From positions 221,975 to 285,974 of the forward strand of contig NZ_SLVP01000003.1 in assembly GCF_004345425.1 (NCBI RefSeq): a stretch of 64,000 bases of DNA, in the 5' to 3' direction. This document shows, piece after piece, positions 45,052-58,460 of the stretch. The stretch comes from Paenibacillus sp. BK033. Its GTDB lineage: Bacteria; Bacillota; Bacilli; Paenibacillales; Paenibacillaceae. The notes below the pieces were generated by a model. That model made no database searches and was not told the origin of the DNA. It saw nothing but the letters and a program-made list of their open reading frames with translations. The position numbers were made by a program, and so were the translations under genes. Position 1 is the stretch's first letter. Each line of letters opens with the position of its first letter.

Positions 45052-46116
45052 ATGAGGCTGCATATTTCAGATTTAAAAGAGGGAGATATCCTGCTTAAGG
45101 ACACCTTTAACGGTTACGGTCTGCATGTTTTGTCCAAGGGTACCGTCCTTGCGCAGAAGGATATTGCAAAGCTGTTTCAGCATCATGTTGACTATGTTGA
45201 TATTGAAGACCGGCCAACTACAGAGCAACCTGCTCATCGTACACTCGAGACTACAGTAAATCCCAAATGGCTGCCCAACGTGCGGCCCGATTACGAGAAT
45301 GCCGTCAAGGGCTTCCAGGAATTGTTCCAGAAAGCAACGGACGGCGGGATCGTCAAGCAGGACGAGGTTGCTGCGGCCTTCCAGCCTCTTCTTAAAAATT
45401 TCCAAATGGAACGCGATGTTGTCTCCATGCTGCTTCTGTTGAATACGGCTGATGATTATACGTACCAGCATTCTGTGCAAGTGGGCATGTTATCTTATTA
45501 CCTGTCCTCTTGGCTTGGTTATACAGAATTGGAAGCGCTTGAAATTTCGAAAGCCGGCTATCTTCACGATATCGGCAAGAGCAGAATTCCTTCCAGCATC
45601 TTGGACAAGCCCGCCAAATTAACCGACGAGGAATTCGAGGAAATAAAGAAGCATACGCTTTACGGCCATGAAATTATTCGACAATCGTTTGAGATCAATT
45701 CCGAAATGATGGCGGTCAGCGCTCTTCAGCATCATGAACGCAATGACGGAAGCGGTTATCCGCATGGCCTGCGCGGGGACGAGATTCATCCGGTGGCTAA
45801 GCTTATTGCCGTCGTTGATATTTACAGCGCCATGATCTCCGAACGCGTCTACAAGAAAAAGCGCGACCTGTTCTATGTCCTGAAGGAACTGTATAAGATG
45901 AGCTTTAATGAGCTGGATGCGCATACGACCCATACCTTTATCAAGCATATGATCCCTAACTTTATCGGCAAAAAAGCCGTCCTGGAATCCGGAGAGGTTG
46001 GCACCATCGTCATGACCCACCCGACCGAATTCTTCCGCCCGCTTATTCAGACGGGCGAACGCTTTATCGATCTTACCGTCGATCGCGAGTATGAGATCAA
46101 GGAAATTATTTTCTAA
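45052..46116 (+). CDS. HD-GYP domain phosphodiesterase
   Basis: This 354-residue protein has an uncharacterised N-terminal part (about 1-130) and an HD-GYP domain with HSVQVGMLSYYLS, YLHDIGKSRIP, LQHHERNDGSGYP and VVDIYSAMISERVY, all key residues present. The C-terminus (VGTIVMTHPTEFFRPL) parallels that of the protein at 40360-41478, so the two are paralogues. ATG follows GAGGTG. Confidence 0.92.
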   Translation: MRLHISDLKEGDILLKDTFNGYGLHVLSKGTVLAQKDIAKLFQHHVDYVDIEDRPTTEQPAHRTLETTVNPKWLPNVRPDYENAVKGFQELFQKATDGGIVKQDEVAAAFQPLLKNFQMERDVVSMLLLLNTADDYTYQHSVQVGMLSYYLSSWLGYTELEALEISKAGYLHDIGKSRIPSSILDKPAKLTDEEFEEIKKHTLYGHEIIRQSFEINSEMMAVSALQHHERNDGSGYPHGLRGDEIHPVAKLIAVVDIYSAMISERVYKKKRDLFYVLKELYKMSFNELDAHTTHTFIKHMIPNFIGKKAVLESGEVGTIVMTHPTEFFRPLIQTGERFIDLTVDREYEIKEIIF

Positions 46117-46130
46117 AATGAACAGCTACT

Positions 46131-46162
46131 CAAATGCCCGTCCAATAATGGACGGGCATTTG
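46131..46162 (+). terminator. Terminator after HD-GYP gene 2
   Basis: A perfect 14-bp stem CAAATGCCCGTCCA/TGGACGGGCATTTG with loop ATAA, followed by AATTTTG. Confidence 0.85.
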
Positions 46163-46212
46163 AATTTTGCGTATTTTCACACAAGGCAGAAACAATAACG
46201 CTGCAAAATAAA

Positions 46213-46241
46213 ATGCGTGCCCGAGAATCTCGGGCACGCAT
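46213..46241 (-). terminator. Terminator after the suf operon
   Basis: A 13-bp stem ATGCGTGCCCGAG/CTCGGGCACGCAT followed by TTTATTTT on the minus strand, 12 bp past the sufB stop. Confidence 0.88.
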
Positions 46242-46253
46242 CCTTACCATTTA

Positions 46254-47651
46254 TTAACCGATCGAGCCTTCCATCTCAAACTTGATGAGACGGTTCATCT
46301 CAACCGCGTATTCCATAGGCAGCTCTTTCGTGAACGGCTCGATGAAGCCCATTACGATCATTTGCGTCGCTTCCGCTTCGGACAATCCGCGGCTCATCAG
46401 ATAGAACAGCTGATCCTCGGACACCTTCGACACGGTTGCCTCGTGCTCGAGCGTAATGTTGTCGTTCATAATCTCGTTGTAAGGAATCGTATCGGATGTC
46501 GATTCGTTATCGAGAATGAGCGTATCGCATTTGATGTTAGATTTCGATCCTTCGGAGTTGCGTCCGAACGATGCGAGACCGCGGTAAGTTACTTTACCGC
46601 CATGCTTACTGATCGACTTCGATACGATCGTCGAGGTTGTGTCGGGAGCAAGGTGAAGCATCTTCGCGCCTGCGTCCTGATGCTGGCCTTTGCCTGCAAC
46701 GGCGATGGAAAGCACCATGCCTTTTGCGCCGCGGCCTTTCAGGATAACCGCTGGATATTTCATCGTCAGCTTGGAGCCGATATTGCCGTCAACCCATTCC
46801 ATAGTCGCATTCTCTTCCGCAACCGCGCGTTTGGTAACGAGGTTGTAGATGTTTGGCGCCCAGTTCTGAATGGTTGTATAACGGCAGCGAGCATTCTTCT
46901 TGACGAGAATCTCTACAACCGCGCTATGCAGCGAGTTCGTGCTGTAGATCGGAGCCGTACAGCCTTCTACGTAATGCACGAAGCTGTCTTCGTCCGCAAT
47001 AATGAGCGTACGTTCGAATTGGCCCATGTTTTCGGAGTTGATGCGGAAGTAAGCTTGCAGCGGAACTTCGCATTTCACGCCCTTCGGAACATAGATAAAG
47101 CTGCCGCCGGACCATACCGCGCTGTTCAGAGCAGCGAATTTGTTGTCCGTGCGGGGAATGATCGTGCTGAAGTATTCTTTCACAAGGTCCGGATATTCGC
47201 GAAGCGCGGTATCCATGTCGGTGAAGATAACGCCTTGCTTTTCCAGCTCTTCCTGCATGCTGTGGTAGACGACCTCGGATTCGTATTGCGCGGATACGCC
47301 GGCAAGGAACTTTTGCTCCGCCTCGGGAATACCCAGCTTATCGAAGGTTTCTTTAATTTCTTGCGGTACTTCCTCCCATGTCTTGCCTTGCTTCTCGGAT
47401 GGCTTGACATAGTATTGAATGTCGCTGAAATCAAGGTCAGCCATATCGCCGCCCCAGTTAGGCATCGGCATTTTGTTGAATTGCTCCAGCGATTTCAGAC
47501 GAAATTCGAGCATCCACTGCGGCTCGCCTTTCATCTCGGAAATCGTGCGTACGATCTCCTCCGTCAATCCTTTACCGGATTGGAAGACCGCTTTATGCTC
47601 GTCACGGAAACCATACTTATAATCTTCCATTTCAGGCATTGTTCCTGGCAT
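46254..47651 (-). CDS. sufB: Fe-S cluster assembly scaffold protein SufB
   Basis: This 465-residue scaffold subunit of the SufBCD complex starts from ATG 47651 (AAGGAG upstream). It starts [20 protein letters not shown] in family style and has the beta-helix core with the conserved region [18 protein letters not shown] and the C-terminal [20 protein letters not shown]. Last gene of sufCDSUB. Confidence 0.95.
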   Translation of the reverse strand: MPGTMPEMEDYKYGFRDEHKAVFQSGKGLTEEIVRTISEMKGEPQWMLEFRLKSLEQFNKMPMPNWGGDMADLDFSDIQYYVKPSEKQGKTWEEVPQEIKETFDKLGIPEAEQKFLAGVSAQYESEVVYHSMQEELEKQGVIFTDMDTALREYPDLVKEYFSTIIPRTDNKFAALNSAVWSGGSFIYVPKGVKCEVPLQAYFRINSENMGQFERTLIIADEDSFVHYVEGCTAPIYSTNSLHSAVVEILVKKNARCRYTTIQNWAPNIYNLVTKRAVAEENATMEWVDGNIGSKLTMKYPAVILKGRGAKGMVLSIAVAGKGQHQDAGAKMLHLAPDTTSTIVSKSISKHGGKVTYRGLASFGRNSEGSKSNIKCDTLILDNESTSDTIPYNEIMNDNITLEHEATVSKVSEDQLFYLMSRGLSEAEATQMIVMGFIEPFTKELPMEYAVEMNRLIKFEMEGSIG

Positions 47652-47685
47652 GGTATTCACACTCCTTTATTTAATCGTATCCGTA

Positions 47686-50628
<2,943 letters not shown>

Positions 50629-50653
50629 CCCGTTATGCTCCCTTCTCCGCCGA

Positions 50654-51433
50654 TTAAGCTTGGCCTACTGTTTCGTCAACAATGCCGAGCTCTTCTTTAA
50701 CCCAATCATAGCCTTCGTTCTCGAGACGCTCAGCAAGCTCAGGACCGCCGGATTTCACGATGCGTCCTTGCATCATAACGTGTACGAAGTCAGGCGTGAT
50801 GTAGTTCAGCAAACGTTGGTAGTGAGTGATGATCAAGAATCCGCGGTCTTCGGAACGCATAGCGTTAACGCCATTGGATACGATTTTCAGTGCGTCAATG
50901 TCAAGGCCGGAGTCAATTTCGTCAAGAACAACGATTTTGGGCTCAAGCATGGCCATTTGAAGAATCTCGTTGCGTTTTTTCTCGCCGCCGGAGAAGCCTT
51001 CGTTCAGGTAACGGTGAGCGAACTCAGGGTTCATTTCCAGTTCCTTCATTTTCTTTTCCATTTGACGGATGAATTTGATAAGCGAAATTTCGCTGCCTTC
51101 TTCACGGCGCGCGTTGATTGCGCTGCGCAGGAAGTCGGAGTTGGTTACGCCTGGAATCTCGCTAGGATATTGCATAGCGAGGAACAGGCCTGCGCGCGCT
51201 CTCTCGTCAACGCTCATCTCCAGCAGGTCTTCGCCGTCAATCGTAGCGGAGCCTTCCGTTACTTCGTATTTCGGGTGACCCATCAGCGCGGATGCAAGAG
51301 TACTTTTGCCCGTACCGTTAGGGCCCATGATCGCATGGATTTCTCCGCCTTTGATTTCAAGGTTAATGCCTTTCAAAATCTCTTTTCCTTCGATCTCTGC
51401 TTTCAGGCCATCGATGACAAAATGCGTTGCCAT
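50654..51433 (-). CDS. sufC: Fe-S cluster assembly ATPase SufC
   Basis: This 259-residue ABC-type ATPase starts from ATG 51433 (GGAGGG upstream). It has Walker [12 protein letters not shown], signature [13 protein letters not shown] and Walker [13 protein letters not shown]. It powers the SufBCD scaffold. First gene of the operon. Confidence 0.95.
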   Translation of the reverse strand: MATHFVIDGLKAEIEGKEILKGINLEIKGGEIHAIMGPNGTGKSTLASALMGHPKYEVTEGSATIDGEDLLEMSVDERARAGLFLAMQYPSEIPGVTNSDFLRSAINARREEGSEISLIKFIRQMEKKMKELEMNPEFAHRYLNEGFSGGEKKRNEILQMAMLEPKIVVLDEIDSGLDIDALKIVSNGVNAMRSEDRGFLIITHYQRLLNYITPDFVHVMMQGRIVKSGGPELAERLENEGYDWVKEELGIVDETVGQA

Positions 51434-51505
51434 AATATACTTATCCCTCCAAGGTTGGTAATCGGTTTTTAGGCTCATCCCTATAAAAGCTTTCCAAATG
51501 GGAAT

Positions 51506-51534
51506 ATTATAGAGTGATTCTCATTGATTCTCAA
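51506..51534 (-). promoter_or_regulatory. suf operon promoter with direct repeats
   Basis: On the minus strand -35 TTGAGA (51534-51529) and -10 TATAAT (51511-51506) are 17 bp apart. Two TGAGAATCA repeats (51533-51525 and 51523-51515) cover the -35 and spacer. The repeats resemble Fur-box half-sites but do not make a full 7-1-7 palindrome, so iron control is only a suggestion. Confidence 0.6.
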
Positions 51535-51592
51535 TAATTATTTTATTATAAGTTTTGTTATTAATCAATGCGGGAACGTCTAGCGGCCGGAA

Positions 51593-52195
51593 TTAGGTGC
51601 CCTCCGAAATATTTCTTCCTATTAATGCTTGTTTGATTAATTTAACCTGCTCATGGAATTGTTCATCCGGAATCACCGGGGTCATGGCAGGCTGAAGCAT
51701 CCCCTCATCCAGTTTTACCCAAGATTTGCATCCGTTATAAGCAGGCTGCATCGGCAGCTCTACCGGCTCCTCCAGACGGTACACTCTCAGCAAAAGCAAA
51801 TGCAGCGGCTTCGTGCGCTTCCATTTGAGCCGCTCCTCGGCGAACGTATCCGTCCAAATATGGAAATCCCGGATTCGGTCCAAGGTCTCCTGGTCCGTAA
51901 TTTCGATATCCTCTACGGCCTCCGCGTAAGCATCCAGCTTCATGGACGGCATGTCGGGCGACCAGCCGTGCATCGTGCCTTCAATCCGCCCCCGATAAGC
52001 CTCCTTCAGCAAATGCTCCTTCTGATGCTCATATGCCGGCATTAAATAGAAGCCTTTGCTCACCAGCTGAAAATCCCGCGTCTCCTCGACAATGCCGCCT
52101 TTGCGCATAACAAGGATAAGATGCCCTTCTTGCAGCGCTTTTACCGTAACGGCCCATTCCTTGAGCGCAACCGGCTCCCGTTCGTTATTCGACAT
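51593..52195 (-). CDS. DUF1802 family protein
   Basis: This 200-residue soluble protein matches DUF1802 features: ALKEWAVTVKALQEGHLILVMRKGGI, in two runs, near the start, and the central HIWTDTFAEERLKWKRTKPLHLLLLRVYRL, in two runs. The function of the family is unknown. It stands alone between suf and the divergent mtn operon. Confidence 0.82.
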   Translation of the reverse strand: MSNNEREPVALKEWAVTVKALQEGHLILVMRKGGIVEETRDFQLVSKGFYLMPAYEHQKEHLLKEAYRGRIEGTMHGWSPDMPSMKLDAYAEAVEDIEITDQETLDRIRDFHIWTDTFAEERLKWKRTKPLHLLLLRVYRLEEPVELPMQPAYNGCKSWVKLDEGMLQPAMTPVIPDEQFHEQVKLIKQALIGRNISEGT

Positions 52196-52391
52196 GACAG
52201 GACCCCCTTCGATTGAAAATGTGTTGATTCTTGCTCAGACGAGCTTCCACGCATTGCCCGTTGTCCTTAATCATGTAACATTATATCATTTGGAGGTATT
52301 CCAAGGCGAAATAATATCCGCTATACTATGTTGAGGAGTTTACTAGGCATTAAGACGCCTTTTCAAATACGAAACCGGAGGTGGACGAACC

Positions 52392-53606
52392 ATGTCTGCT
52401 TATCATGCATTAACCGAACAAGAAGCGATTGAAATCGCAGGCGGCATCGAAGGCTTTTTCCCTGCAGGTGCAAAGCTGAACTGCCGCGAGATCGGCGACG
52501 GGAACTTGAATCTCGTCTTCCACATTACCGATCCGGCAAGCGGCAAAAGTCTCATTATGAAGCAGGCCCTTCCTTATGCGAAGGTTGTCGGCGAATCCTG
52601 GCCGCTGTCCCTCGACCGCGCCCGGATCGAGAGCGAATCCCTGATTCTCCAGAACAAGCTTGCTCCCGGCCTTGTGCCCGTCGTTTACCGGTATGACGCC
52701 GAGCTTGCGCTTACGGTCATGGAGGATCTGAGCGATCACCTGATTATGCGCCAAGGTCTTATCAAGGGTATCCGTTATCCGAAATTCGCGGAAGACATTT
52801 CGACCTTTATGGCCAATACGCTGTTCTTCACTTCGGATCTCGGCATGAACCAGCAGGACAAAAAGCAACGCGTGAAGGAGTTCATCAATCCGGATTTGTG
52901 CAAAATAACGGAAGATCTTATTTTCGACGATCCATATACGGTGTCTTCCAACAATAATATCGAACCCGCCATCGAGGATGCTGCGGCAGCGCTCCGCGAA
53001 GATAAAGCCCTTCATCTTGAAGTTGCTTTGCTCCGCGAGAAGTTCCTGACAAGCGCGCAAGCCTTGCTGCATGGCGATCTGCATACCGGAAGCGTCTTCG
53101 CTACGCCGGAATCGACAAAAGTAATCGACCCCGAATTCGCTTATTATGGCCCTATCGGCTTCGATATCGGCGCGGTTATCGCCAATCTCCTGCTGAACTA
53201 CGCGGGACAAGGCCACTGGACTCCCGATGAGAAAGAGCTTGCCGATTTCCGCAGCTACCTTCTTGAGACGATCCGCGATACATGGACGAAGTTCGACCAG
53301 AAATTCCGCGCTTTGTGGAACGAGCATGGCGTGGACCGCATGGCGAACGAAACACCGGGCTACCAGGATCTGTACATGAACCGTCTGCTTCAGGACGCGA
53401 TCGGTTATGCCGGCTGCAAGGTCGTACGCCGCGTTGTCGGCCTGGCGCATGTTGCCGATATCGATACGATTCCGGATGCGGCCGCACGCGAGCGCGCGCA
53501 GCGTCTTGCCCTGGAGATCGGTACATCCCTCATCCATCTGAACCGCCGCGCGGTATCCATCGAACAAGCCATTGACGTTGTTCTGACTGCCGAAGCTAAG
53601 CAGTAA
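52392..53606 (+). CDS. mtnK: S-methyl-5-thioribose kinase
   Basis: This methionine salvage enzyme phosphorylates 5-methylthioribose with ATP. It has 404 residues and a choline-kinase-like fold: the Gly-rich loop [11 protein letters not shown], the catalytic segment [12 protein letters not shown] and the metal Asp in [20 protein letters not shown] follows GGAGGTGG. mtnA follows 32 bp later. I found no S-box riboswitch in the 190 bp upstream. Confidence 0.95.
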   Translation: MSAYHALTEQEAIEIAGGIEGFFPAGAKLNCREIGDGNLNLVFHITDPASGKSLIMKQALPYAKVVGESWPLSLDRARIESESLILQNKLAPGLVPVVYRYDAELALTVMEDLSDHLIMRQGLIKGIRYPKFAEDISTFMANTLFFTSDLGMNQQDKKQRVKEFINPDLCKITEDLIFDDPYTVSSNNNIEPAIEDAAAALREDKALHLEVALLREKFLTSAQALLHGDLHTGSVFATPESTKVIDPEFAYYGPIGFDIGAVIANLLLNYAGQGHWTPDEKELADFRSYLLETIRDTWTKFDQKFRALWNEHGVDRMANETPGYQDLYMNRLLQDAIGYAGCKVVRRVVGLAHVADIDTIPDAAARERAQRLALEIGTSLIHLNRRAVSIEQAIDVVLTAEAKQ

Positions 53607-53638
53607 CGGCTATACTGAATCAAGAGAGGATTTACAAG

Positions 53639-54697
53639 ATGACTACAGAAAACTACGCGGGCCTGCAATCCGTCATCTGGCATGACGATAAGCTGGATCT
53701 GCTCGACCAACGGCTGCTGCCGGAAGAAATCGTATATTTGCCGCTTGTCACGCAGGAAGACGTATGGGAAGCCATTCGCCATCTGAAGGTTAGAGGCGCA
53801 CCGGCTATCGGCATTTCCGCCGCTTACGGCGTTGTGCTGGGAAGCCGGGATGCGGGTACCGCCGAGGAATGGCTCGCGGATGTACGCAAAGCAGCCGAAT
53901 ATCTGGCTACTTCCCGCCCTACCGCCGTTAATCTGTTCTGGGCGCTGGACCGGATGAAAGCACGCGCTGAAGCTCTTGCTTCCGAAGACCACACGCTTGA
54001 AGCCTTGAAGCAGGCGCTGCTGAGCGAAGCCATCGCCATCCAAAGCGAGGACGAAGAAACCAACCGCCTGATCGGCGAGCATGCGTTATCCCTGTTCCGG
54101 GACGATATCGGCGTGCTTACGCATTGCAACGCAGGCGGGCTCGCTACGGCGAAATACGGTACTGCGCTTGCGCCGTTCTATCTGGCCAAGGAACGCGGCA
54201 TGAACATCCGCGTATTTGCCGACGAGACGCGTCCGGTTCTGCAAGGCGCGCGCCTCACGGCGTTCGAGCTGCAGCAGGCAGGCGTTGACGTTACTCTCAT
54301 TTGCGACAACATGGCCGGCCACGTCATGTCCAAAGGCTGGGTAAACGCCGTAATCGTAGGCACGGACCGCGTCGCCGCGAACGGCGACGTGGCGAACAAG
54401 ATTGGCACGTACAGCGTTGCGGTATTGGCGAAAGCCCATGGCATTCCGTTCTATGTAGCCTGCCCGCTCTCGACGATCGATCTGAATACCCCAACGGGGG
54501 CTGAGATTCCGATCGAGGAGCGCAATGCGGAAGAGATTACGGAAGGCTTCGGCAAACGCACCGCTCCGCAAGGCGTGAAGGTCTATAACCCGGCATTCGA
54601 TATTACGCCTAACGAATACGTAACGGCGATTATTACGGAGAAGGGCATTATCGAAGCTCCTTTTGACGTCAATCTTAAAAAGCTGTTCGAGCAATAA
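53639..54697 (+). CDS. mtnA: S-methyl-5-thioribose-1-phosphate isomerase
   Basis: The next salvage step converts MTR-1-P to methylthioribulose-1-P. It has 352 residues with [13 protein letters not shown], the catalytic Cys in [12 protein letters not shown], Asp in [19 protein letters not shown] and [14 protein letters not shown] follows AGAGAGG. Later genes (mtnB, W, X, D) are not in the window. Confidence 0.96.
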   Translation: MTTENYAGLQSVIWHDDKLDLLDQRLLPEEIVYLPLVTQEDVWEAIRHLKVRGAPAIGISAAYGVVLGSRDAGTAEEWLADVRKAAEYLATSRPTAVNLFWALDRMKARAEALASEDHTLEALKQALLSEAIAIQSEDEETNRLIGEHALSLFRDDIGVLTHCNAGGLATAKYGTALAPFYLAKERGMNIRVFADETRPVLQGARLTAFELQQAGVDVTLICDNMAGHVMSKGWVNAVIVGTDRVAANGDVANKIGTYSVAVLAKAHGIPFYVACPLSTIDLNTPTGAEIPIEERNAEEITEGFGKRTAPQGVKVYNPAFDITPNEYVTAIITEKGIIEAPFDVNLKKLFEQ

Positions 54698-54703
54698 CGC
54701 AAT

Positions 54704-54736
54704 AAGAGGCAGTCTCCCTTGAAGGAGGCTGCCTCT
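54704..54736 (+). terminator. Terminator after mtnKA
   Basis: A stem AAGAGGCAGtCTCC/GGAGgCTGCCTCTT just past the mtnA stop; the T run is short. Confidence 0.7.
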
Positions 54737-54755
54737 TCGTTCATGCACTCGAGTG

Positions 54756-55061
54756 CTATATCATTAAGCGGAGCGCATCTGCGCCATTCATCCCGACAGT
54801 GATGCCAAGCGTTTCCGCAGTAGTTGTTACGGATTCAAGAGGCGCCGCAAGCAGTTCCTCCAATGTTTTTACGCCAACAGCTCTACCCGCGATTATCTCT
54901 CTGTCTTTCAGCCGATCGTTAAGCAGCCCCACGTCAAGCGCTCCGCACATGATGTAACCTTTATCCGTGGAGATGGAGAGCAGGGTTGTTTTCGGCAGCT
55001 TCACTTCGACGCCAAGCGCGACAATACCGTCCCGAAGCGGTATAGGAACCATTCTAATCAT
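54756..55061 (-). CDS. yunC: YunC-like DUF1805 protein
   Basis: This 101-residue protein starts from ATG 55061 (GGAGGT upstream). It is DUF1805: LLSISTDKGYIMCGALDVGLLN and AGRAVGVKTLEELLAAPLES, each in two runs. Function unknown. B. subtilis has yunC beside yunD near suf, as seen loosely here. Confidence 0.85.
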   Translation of the reverse strand: MIRMVPIPLRDGIVALGVEVKLPKTTLLSISTDKGYIMCGALDVGLLNDRLKDREIIAGRAVGVKTLEELLAAPLESVTTTAETLGITVGMNGADALRLMI

Positions 55062-55232
55062 TTTGGACACCTCCTTCACTACAGGTCATGACAGGTCAGT
55101 TCGAACCGCAACAACATTATATGCAGGAGCAGCAAAGCAGTGTTGGTTACTTGCTTATTTTTAGGACTATGTGTCCCACCTTATTGATGATATATTTATA
55201 TAGAGATTATTAATTATTAGTCCGGAGGAACT

Positions 55233-55733
55233 ATGAAACCAACACAACCGGCCCGCACACACTCATACGTATTCCAGGTTGAATTGCTCGTAGAAGGGGA
55301 CAGCAACGCTGCAGCCCTGGAGCAGCTTTTGAAATCGCTTAACCAAGGCGCTTATGCCGACTATCGAATCCTGAACGGCATTCAGCTCGGACAGCTTATC
55401 GATCAGCGAAAAACGGAATTGCCCGGCAGACAGCCCGTTCCCGTGCCGCAGGCTGCCGCATCGAAGCCAGTTGCTCAGGCCGCTTCTGCGCCCGTACCTC
55501 CAGCCGCTTCTTCCGCTCCCGTGTCCGGCACCGGACTTGATTCGATCCGTGCTTTTATGAAGAGCAATAAATTGATTCGCCTCATCGTTAACAAAGGACT
55601 TGGCATCAAGCTCAGCATCCCTTGCCGTATTCTGAATATAGACGAAGAAGGAAATCTGATTACGGTCTATCACGTGGACGAGAAGCAGGTTTATTCGTTC
55701 AGGCTTAATGAAATCGAGGATTTCCAAGATTAA
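55233..55733 (+). CDS. Hypothetical protein with Pro/Ala-rich linker
   Basis: This 166-residue protein has an N-terminal alpha/beta part (about 1-60), a Pro/Ala-rich linker (about 70-105), and a C-terminal part with KLIRLIVNKGLGIKLSIPCR and LITVYHVDEKQVYSFRLNEI that looks like a small beta barrel. I do not recognise the family. Own ribosome site (CGGAGG) and a terminator after it. Confidence 0.75.
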   Translation: MKPTQPARTHSYVFQVELLVEGDSNAAALEQLLKSLNQGAYADYRILNGIQLGQLIDQRKTELPGRQPVPVPQAAASKPVAQAASAPVPPAASSAPVSGTGLDSIRAFMKSNKLIRLIVNKGLGIKLSIPCRILNIDEEGNLITVYHVDEKQVYSFRLNEIEDFQD

Positions 55734-55735
55734 TG

Positions 55736-55778
55736 AAAGAAGCTGCCCTCTCGCAATAGACGAAAGGACAGCTTCTTT
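55736..55778. terminator. Shared bidirectional terminator
   Basis: A long imperfect stem with outer arms AAAGAAGCTG and CAGCTTCTTT between convergent genes. Confidence 0.75.
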
Positions 55779-55792
55779 GTTCCTTACAAGCA

Positions 55793-57694
55793 TTATTGTA
55801 TAAAGGCCGCTCCCAGCATTTGCTCTATGTCGGTGCTTGACACCGGAGGACTCCAGAAGTAGCCCTGCATCTCATCGCAGTTATGCTTCCTCAAAAACTC
55901 CATCTGCTCTTCGTTCTCGACGCCTTCGGCAATGACCTGAATATTCAAGTTATGAGCCATCGCGATAATAGCCGCTACAATCTCCGCGTCGCTAGGGTCC
56001 TGTTGAATATCCCTTACGAAGGAACGATCGATCTTCAGACGGTCAATCGGGAAGTTCTTCAAGTAATGGAAGGAGCTGTAGCCCGTTCCGAAATCGTCCA
56101 CGCTAATGCCGATTCCCATGTCCGTAAGCTCAAGCAGGCAACGGGATACGTGGCCGGTATCCATCGTCATCGATTCGGTGATTTCCAGGTCTAGATATTC
56201 CGGCTTTAACCCTGTCTTCTCCAGCACTGAAGCTACTTTGCTCGCCAAATCCTGCTGCACGAACTGCCGGATCGAGAGATTCACCGATACCGGCATCGGC
56301 GGAAGGCCCGCATCCTGCCATGCTTTGTTCTGCCTGCAGGCTTCCTCAAGCACCCAATCGCCGATCTGGACGATCATTCCGCTCTCTTCCGCGATCGGAA
56401 TAAAATCGCCCGGCGGAATCATCCCTTTGACCGGATGTCTCCAGCGGACCAGCGCTTCGACGCCTACCATCATGCCGGACACCAAATCGTATTGCGGCTG
56501 GTAGAGAAGAATGAATTCTTTGCGCTGGATGGCGCGGTACATCTCATGCTGGAGCGTCAGCCGCTCGAAGGAAGAGTTGCTCCAGCTTTCAGAGTAGAGC
56601 ATGCAGTCGTTCTTGCCGCTTTCCTTCACCTTGACCAGGGCAATGTCGGCTTTCTTCAGCAGCGAGTAGCCGTCATCCTCTTTGACAAGGCTGGTTACCG
56701 CTCCGAGACTGCCGGTAATATGCAGCGGGAAGCCCTTCAGCTCAAACGGCTCGTCAATGGCGTGCAGCAAGCCGCGGGATAATCCGATCAGCTGCTCTTC
56801 CGACTCGATATCCTGGAGCAGGAAGGCGAATTCATCGCCTTCCATCCGGGCTACGATTCCTTGCTCTCCGATCGCTGTCGTCAGACGCTCGGCCACCTGC
56901 AGAAGCAGCATATCGCCGAATTCGCGTCCAAACGAGGCGTTAACCAGCTTAAAACGGTCCAGATCCAAATAACAAAGGCCTATCATCCGGCCGTGCTCTC
57001 TGGCAAAAGCAAGGGTTTCATTCATCCGGATATGGAATAAGGTACGGTTAGGCAGTCCCGTCATATCGTCGTAATAAGCCATATAACGGATCCGCTCGAT
57101 ATTCCGCTTCCGGTCGCTTAAATCCTGGCTGACGATGACGGTTCCAATCACTTCGTCGTCCTTCAGCATCGGAGAGCTGATGAGTTGAAGCTCAAGCGGA
57201 AATCCGGAACGATGCGTAATATTGATATTGCGCTGCTCCGATTTTCCTTGAAGCGCATGTTCAAGCATCTCCTGCAGGCTGTTGCGGCTGCCCGGCTCCA
57301 GCAGCGGAGCAAGCGGCTTGCCCAGCAGGTCCTGGCGTATGTATCCCAGCGTATTGCTGGATGCAACGTTCATCTCCATGATGACGCCATCCCGGTCCAA
57401 TATCGCCAAAGGAACGGCTTCCGACTGAAGCAGTGTCTCAACTATCGGCGTATGGAAATTCCGGAAACCGATCATTTGCCCGTTCCTGGCAAACAAGATT
57501 GCCGCTAATGCTGCCGCCAATACGGCAATCATCGACGAAGTCCATTCCAACACGGGGTCGGCATTCCTATACAAGGCTGCTGCACAGAATAGCGCAGCCA
57601 CAATGGCAATCGCAAGAGCGGCTGTCCGCAGCATGACTTGCAGCTGCGAGGCCCTATACCGTCTATTAGGCGAACCGTCCATCCGTTTCGTCAC
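55793..57694 (-). CDS. Membrane PAS-GGDEF-EAL protein
   Basis: This c-di-GMP protein has about 633 residues from GTG 57694 (AGGAAGG 9 nt upstream; longer starts are possible). It has two N-terminal membrane helices, a PAS domain (about 80-190), a GGDEF domain whose motif reads EGDEF, and an EAL domain (about 375-620) with EALVRW, LEITES, DDFGTGYSS and AEGVEN intact. It is probably an active phosphodiesterase, with a GGDEF part that is inactive or only GTP-sensing; this split is inference. Confidence 0.9.
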   Translation of the reverse strand: MTKRMDGSPNRRYRASQLQVMLRTAALAIAIVAALFCAAALYRNADPVLEWTSSMIAVLAAALAAILFARNGQMIGFRNFHTPIVETLLQSEAVPLAILDRDGVIMEMNVASSNTLGYIRQDLLGKPLAPLLEPGSRNSLQEMLEHALQGKSEQRNINITHRSGFPLELQLISSPMLKDDEVIGTVIVSQDLSDRKRNIERIRYMAYYDDMTGLPNRTLFHIRMNETLAFAREHGRMIGLCYLDLDRFKLVNASFGREFGDMLLLQVAERLTTAIGEQGIVARMEGDEFAFLLQDIESEEQLIGLSRGLLHAIDEPFELKGFPLHITGSLGAVTSLVKEDDGYSLLKKADIALVKVKESGKNDCMLYSESWSNSSFERLTLQHEMYRAIQRKEFILLYQPQYDLVSGMMVGVEALVRWRHPVKGMIPPGDFIPIAEESGMIVQIGDWVLEEACRQNKAWQDAGLPPMPVSVNLSIRQFVQQDLASKVASVLEKTGLKPEYLDLEITESMTMDTGHVSRCLLELTDMGIGISVDDFGTGYSSFHYLKNFPIDRLKIDRSFVRDIQQDPSDAEIVAAIIAMAHNLNIQVIAEGVENEEQMEFLRKHNCDEMQGYFWSPPVSSTDIEQMLGAAFIQ

Positions 57695-57952
57695 GCACAA
57701 CTTCCTTCCTCTTGTCAGGTCAAGCAAGGTTAGATTCATTATAAACGAAATGGTCTTTGCGGTATAGAAATATTTACTAAAACAATAAATAATTCTTGTA
57801 GAATAAAGGCGTTTTATGTCGAAAAACAAGGCATTTCGCCATTATCTGCAGAAATCATGTAGCTTTACAGTCCTATATTTGACAAGTTTCATTCATACTT
57901 CGGCGCAAGGCGCAACGGTTCTCGCGTCCTTGGCGGAGCGCGGGAATATCGC

Positions 57953-57984
57953 AAAAAAGCCGCTCCAAGTCATCCGGGAGCGGC
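57953..57984 (-). terminator. Terminator after the DUF423 gene
   Basis: An 8-bp stem GCCGCTCC/GGAGCGGC followed by six T on the minus strand, 19 bp past the stop at 58003. Confidence 0.88.
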
Positions 57985-58002
57985 CATGCCTATTATATTC
58001 GG

Positions 58003-58386
58003 TTATGCTTTTTTCCCTGCACGCAGCGCCGCGGCCGCAATGCAGCCCCAGCCCGCCAGGAAGGCTACCCCGCCGAGAGGGGTGATCGCGCCTAATATCT
58101 TAAGATCGCTTAACGCCAGCACATACAAGCTGCCGCTGAACAGAATGACCCCTGCGATAAGGAGTCGCGCTCCTACTCTCACAAGCTTGGCCTCGCCGAT
58201 CCGGTCAGCCAGAAGAGCCACCAGCATTAAGCCGATAGCGTGATACATATGATAGCGAACGCCGGTTTCAAAGACCTCCAGCATATCCTCCGACAACGTA
58301 TCCTTCAGGCCGTGAGCGCCAAATGCCCCGAGAGCAACCGCTAATGCAGCGCCAATGGCTCCGTAAGCGAAATATTTATTAGCCAT
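58003..58386 (-). CDS. DUF423 family membrane protein
   Basis: This 127-residue, four-helix membrane protein starts from ATG 58386 (AAGGGATG upstream). It has GAIGAALAVALGAFGAHGLK, VRYHMYHAIGLMLVAL and TPLGGVAFLAGWGCIA, as expected for DUF423 (YwdK/YgdD-like). Function unknown. Confidence 0.9.
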   Translation of the reverse strand: MANKYFAYGAIGAALAVALGAFGAHGLKDTLSEDMLEVFETGVRYHMYHAIGLMLVALLADRIGEAKLVRVGARLLIAGVILFSGSLYVLALSDLKILGAITPLGGVAFLAGWGCIAAAALRAGKKA

Positions 58387-58460
58387 CTTGTTTTCATCCC
58401 TTTCTTGTTTGTGTATAATCTTACAAGTAAATCCACTTATTACAAAGGAGTCGAATATTC

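Noticed and set aside
52196..52391. Possible S-box (SAM) riboswitch before mtnK
   Set aside because: I looked for the conserved S-box helices and a leader terminator and found only a short AGGC/GCCT hairpin.
52410..53567. Minus-strand frame of 385 codons opposite mtnK
   Set aside because: mtnK is certain from its motifs and the antisense frame has no ribosome site or domain.
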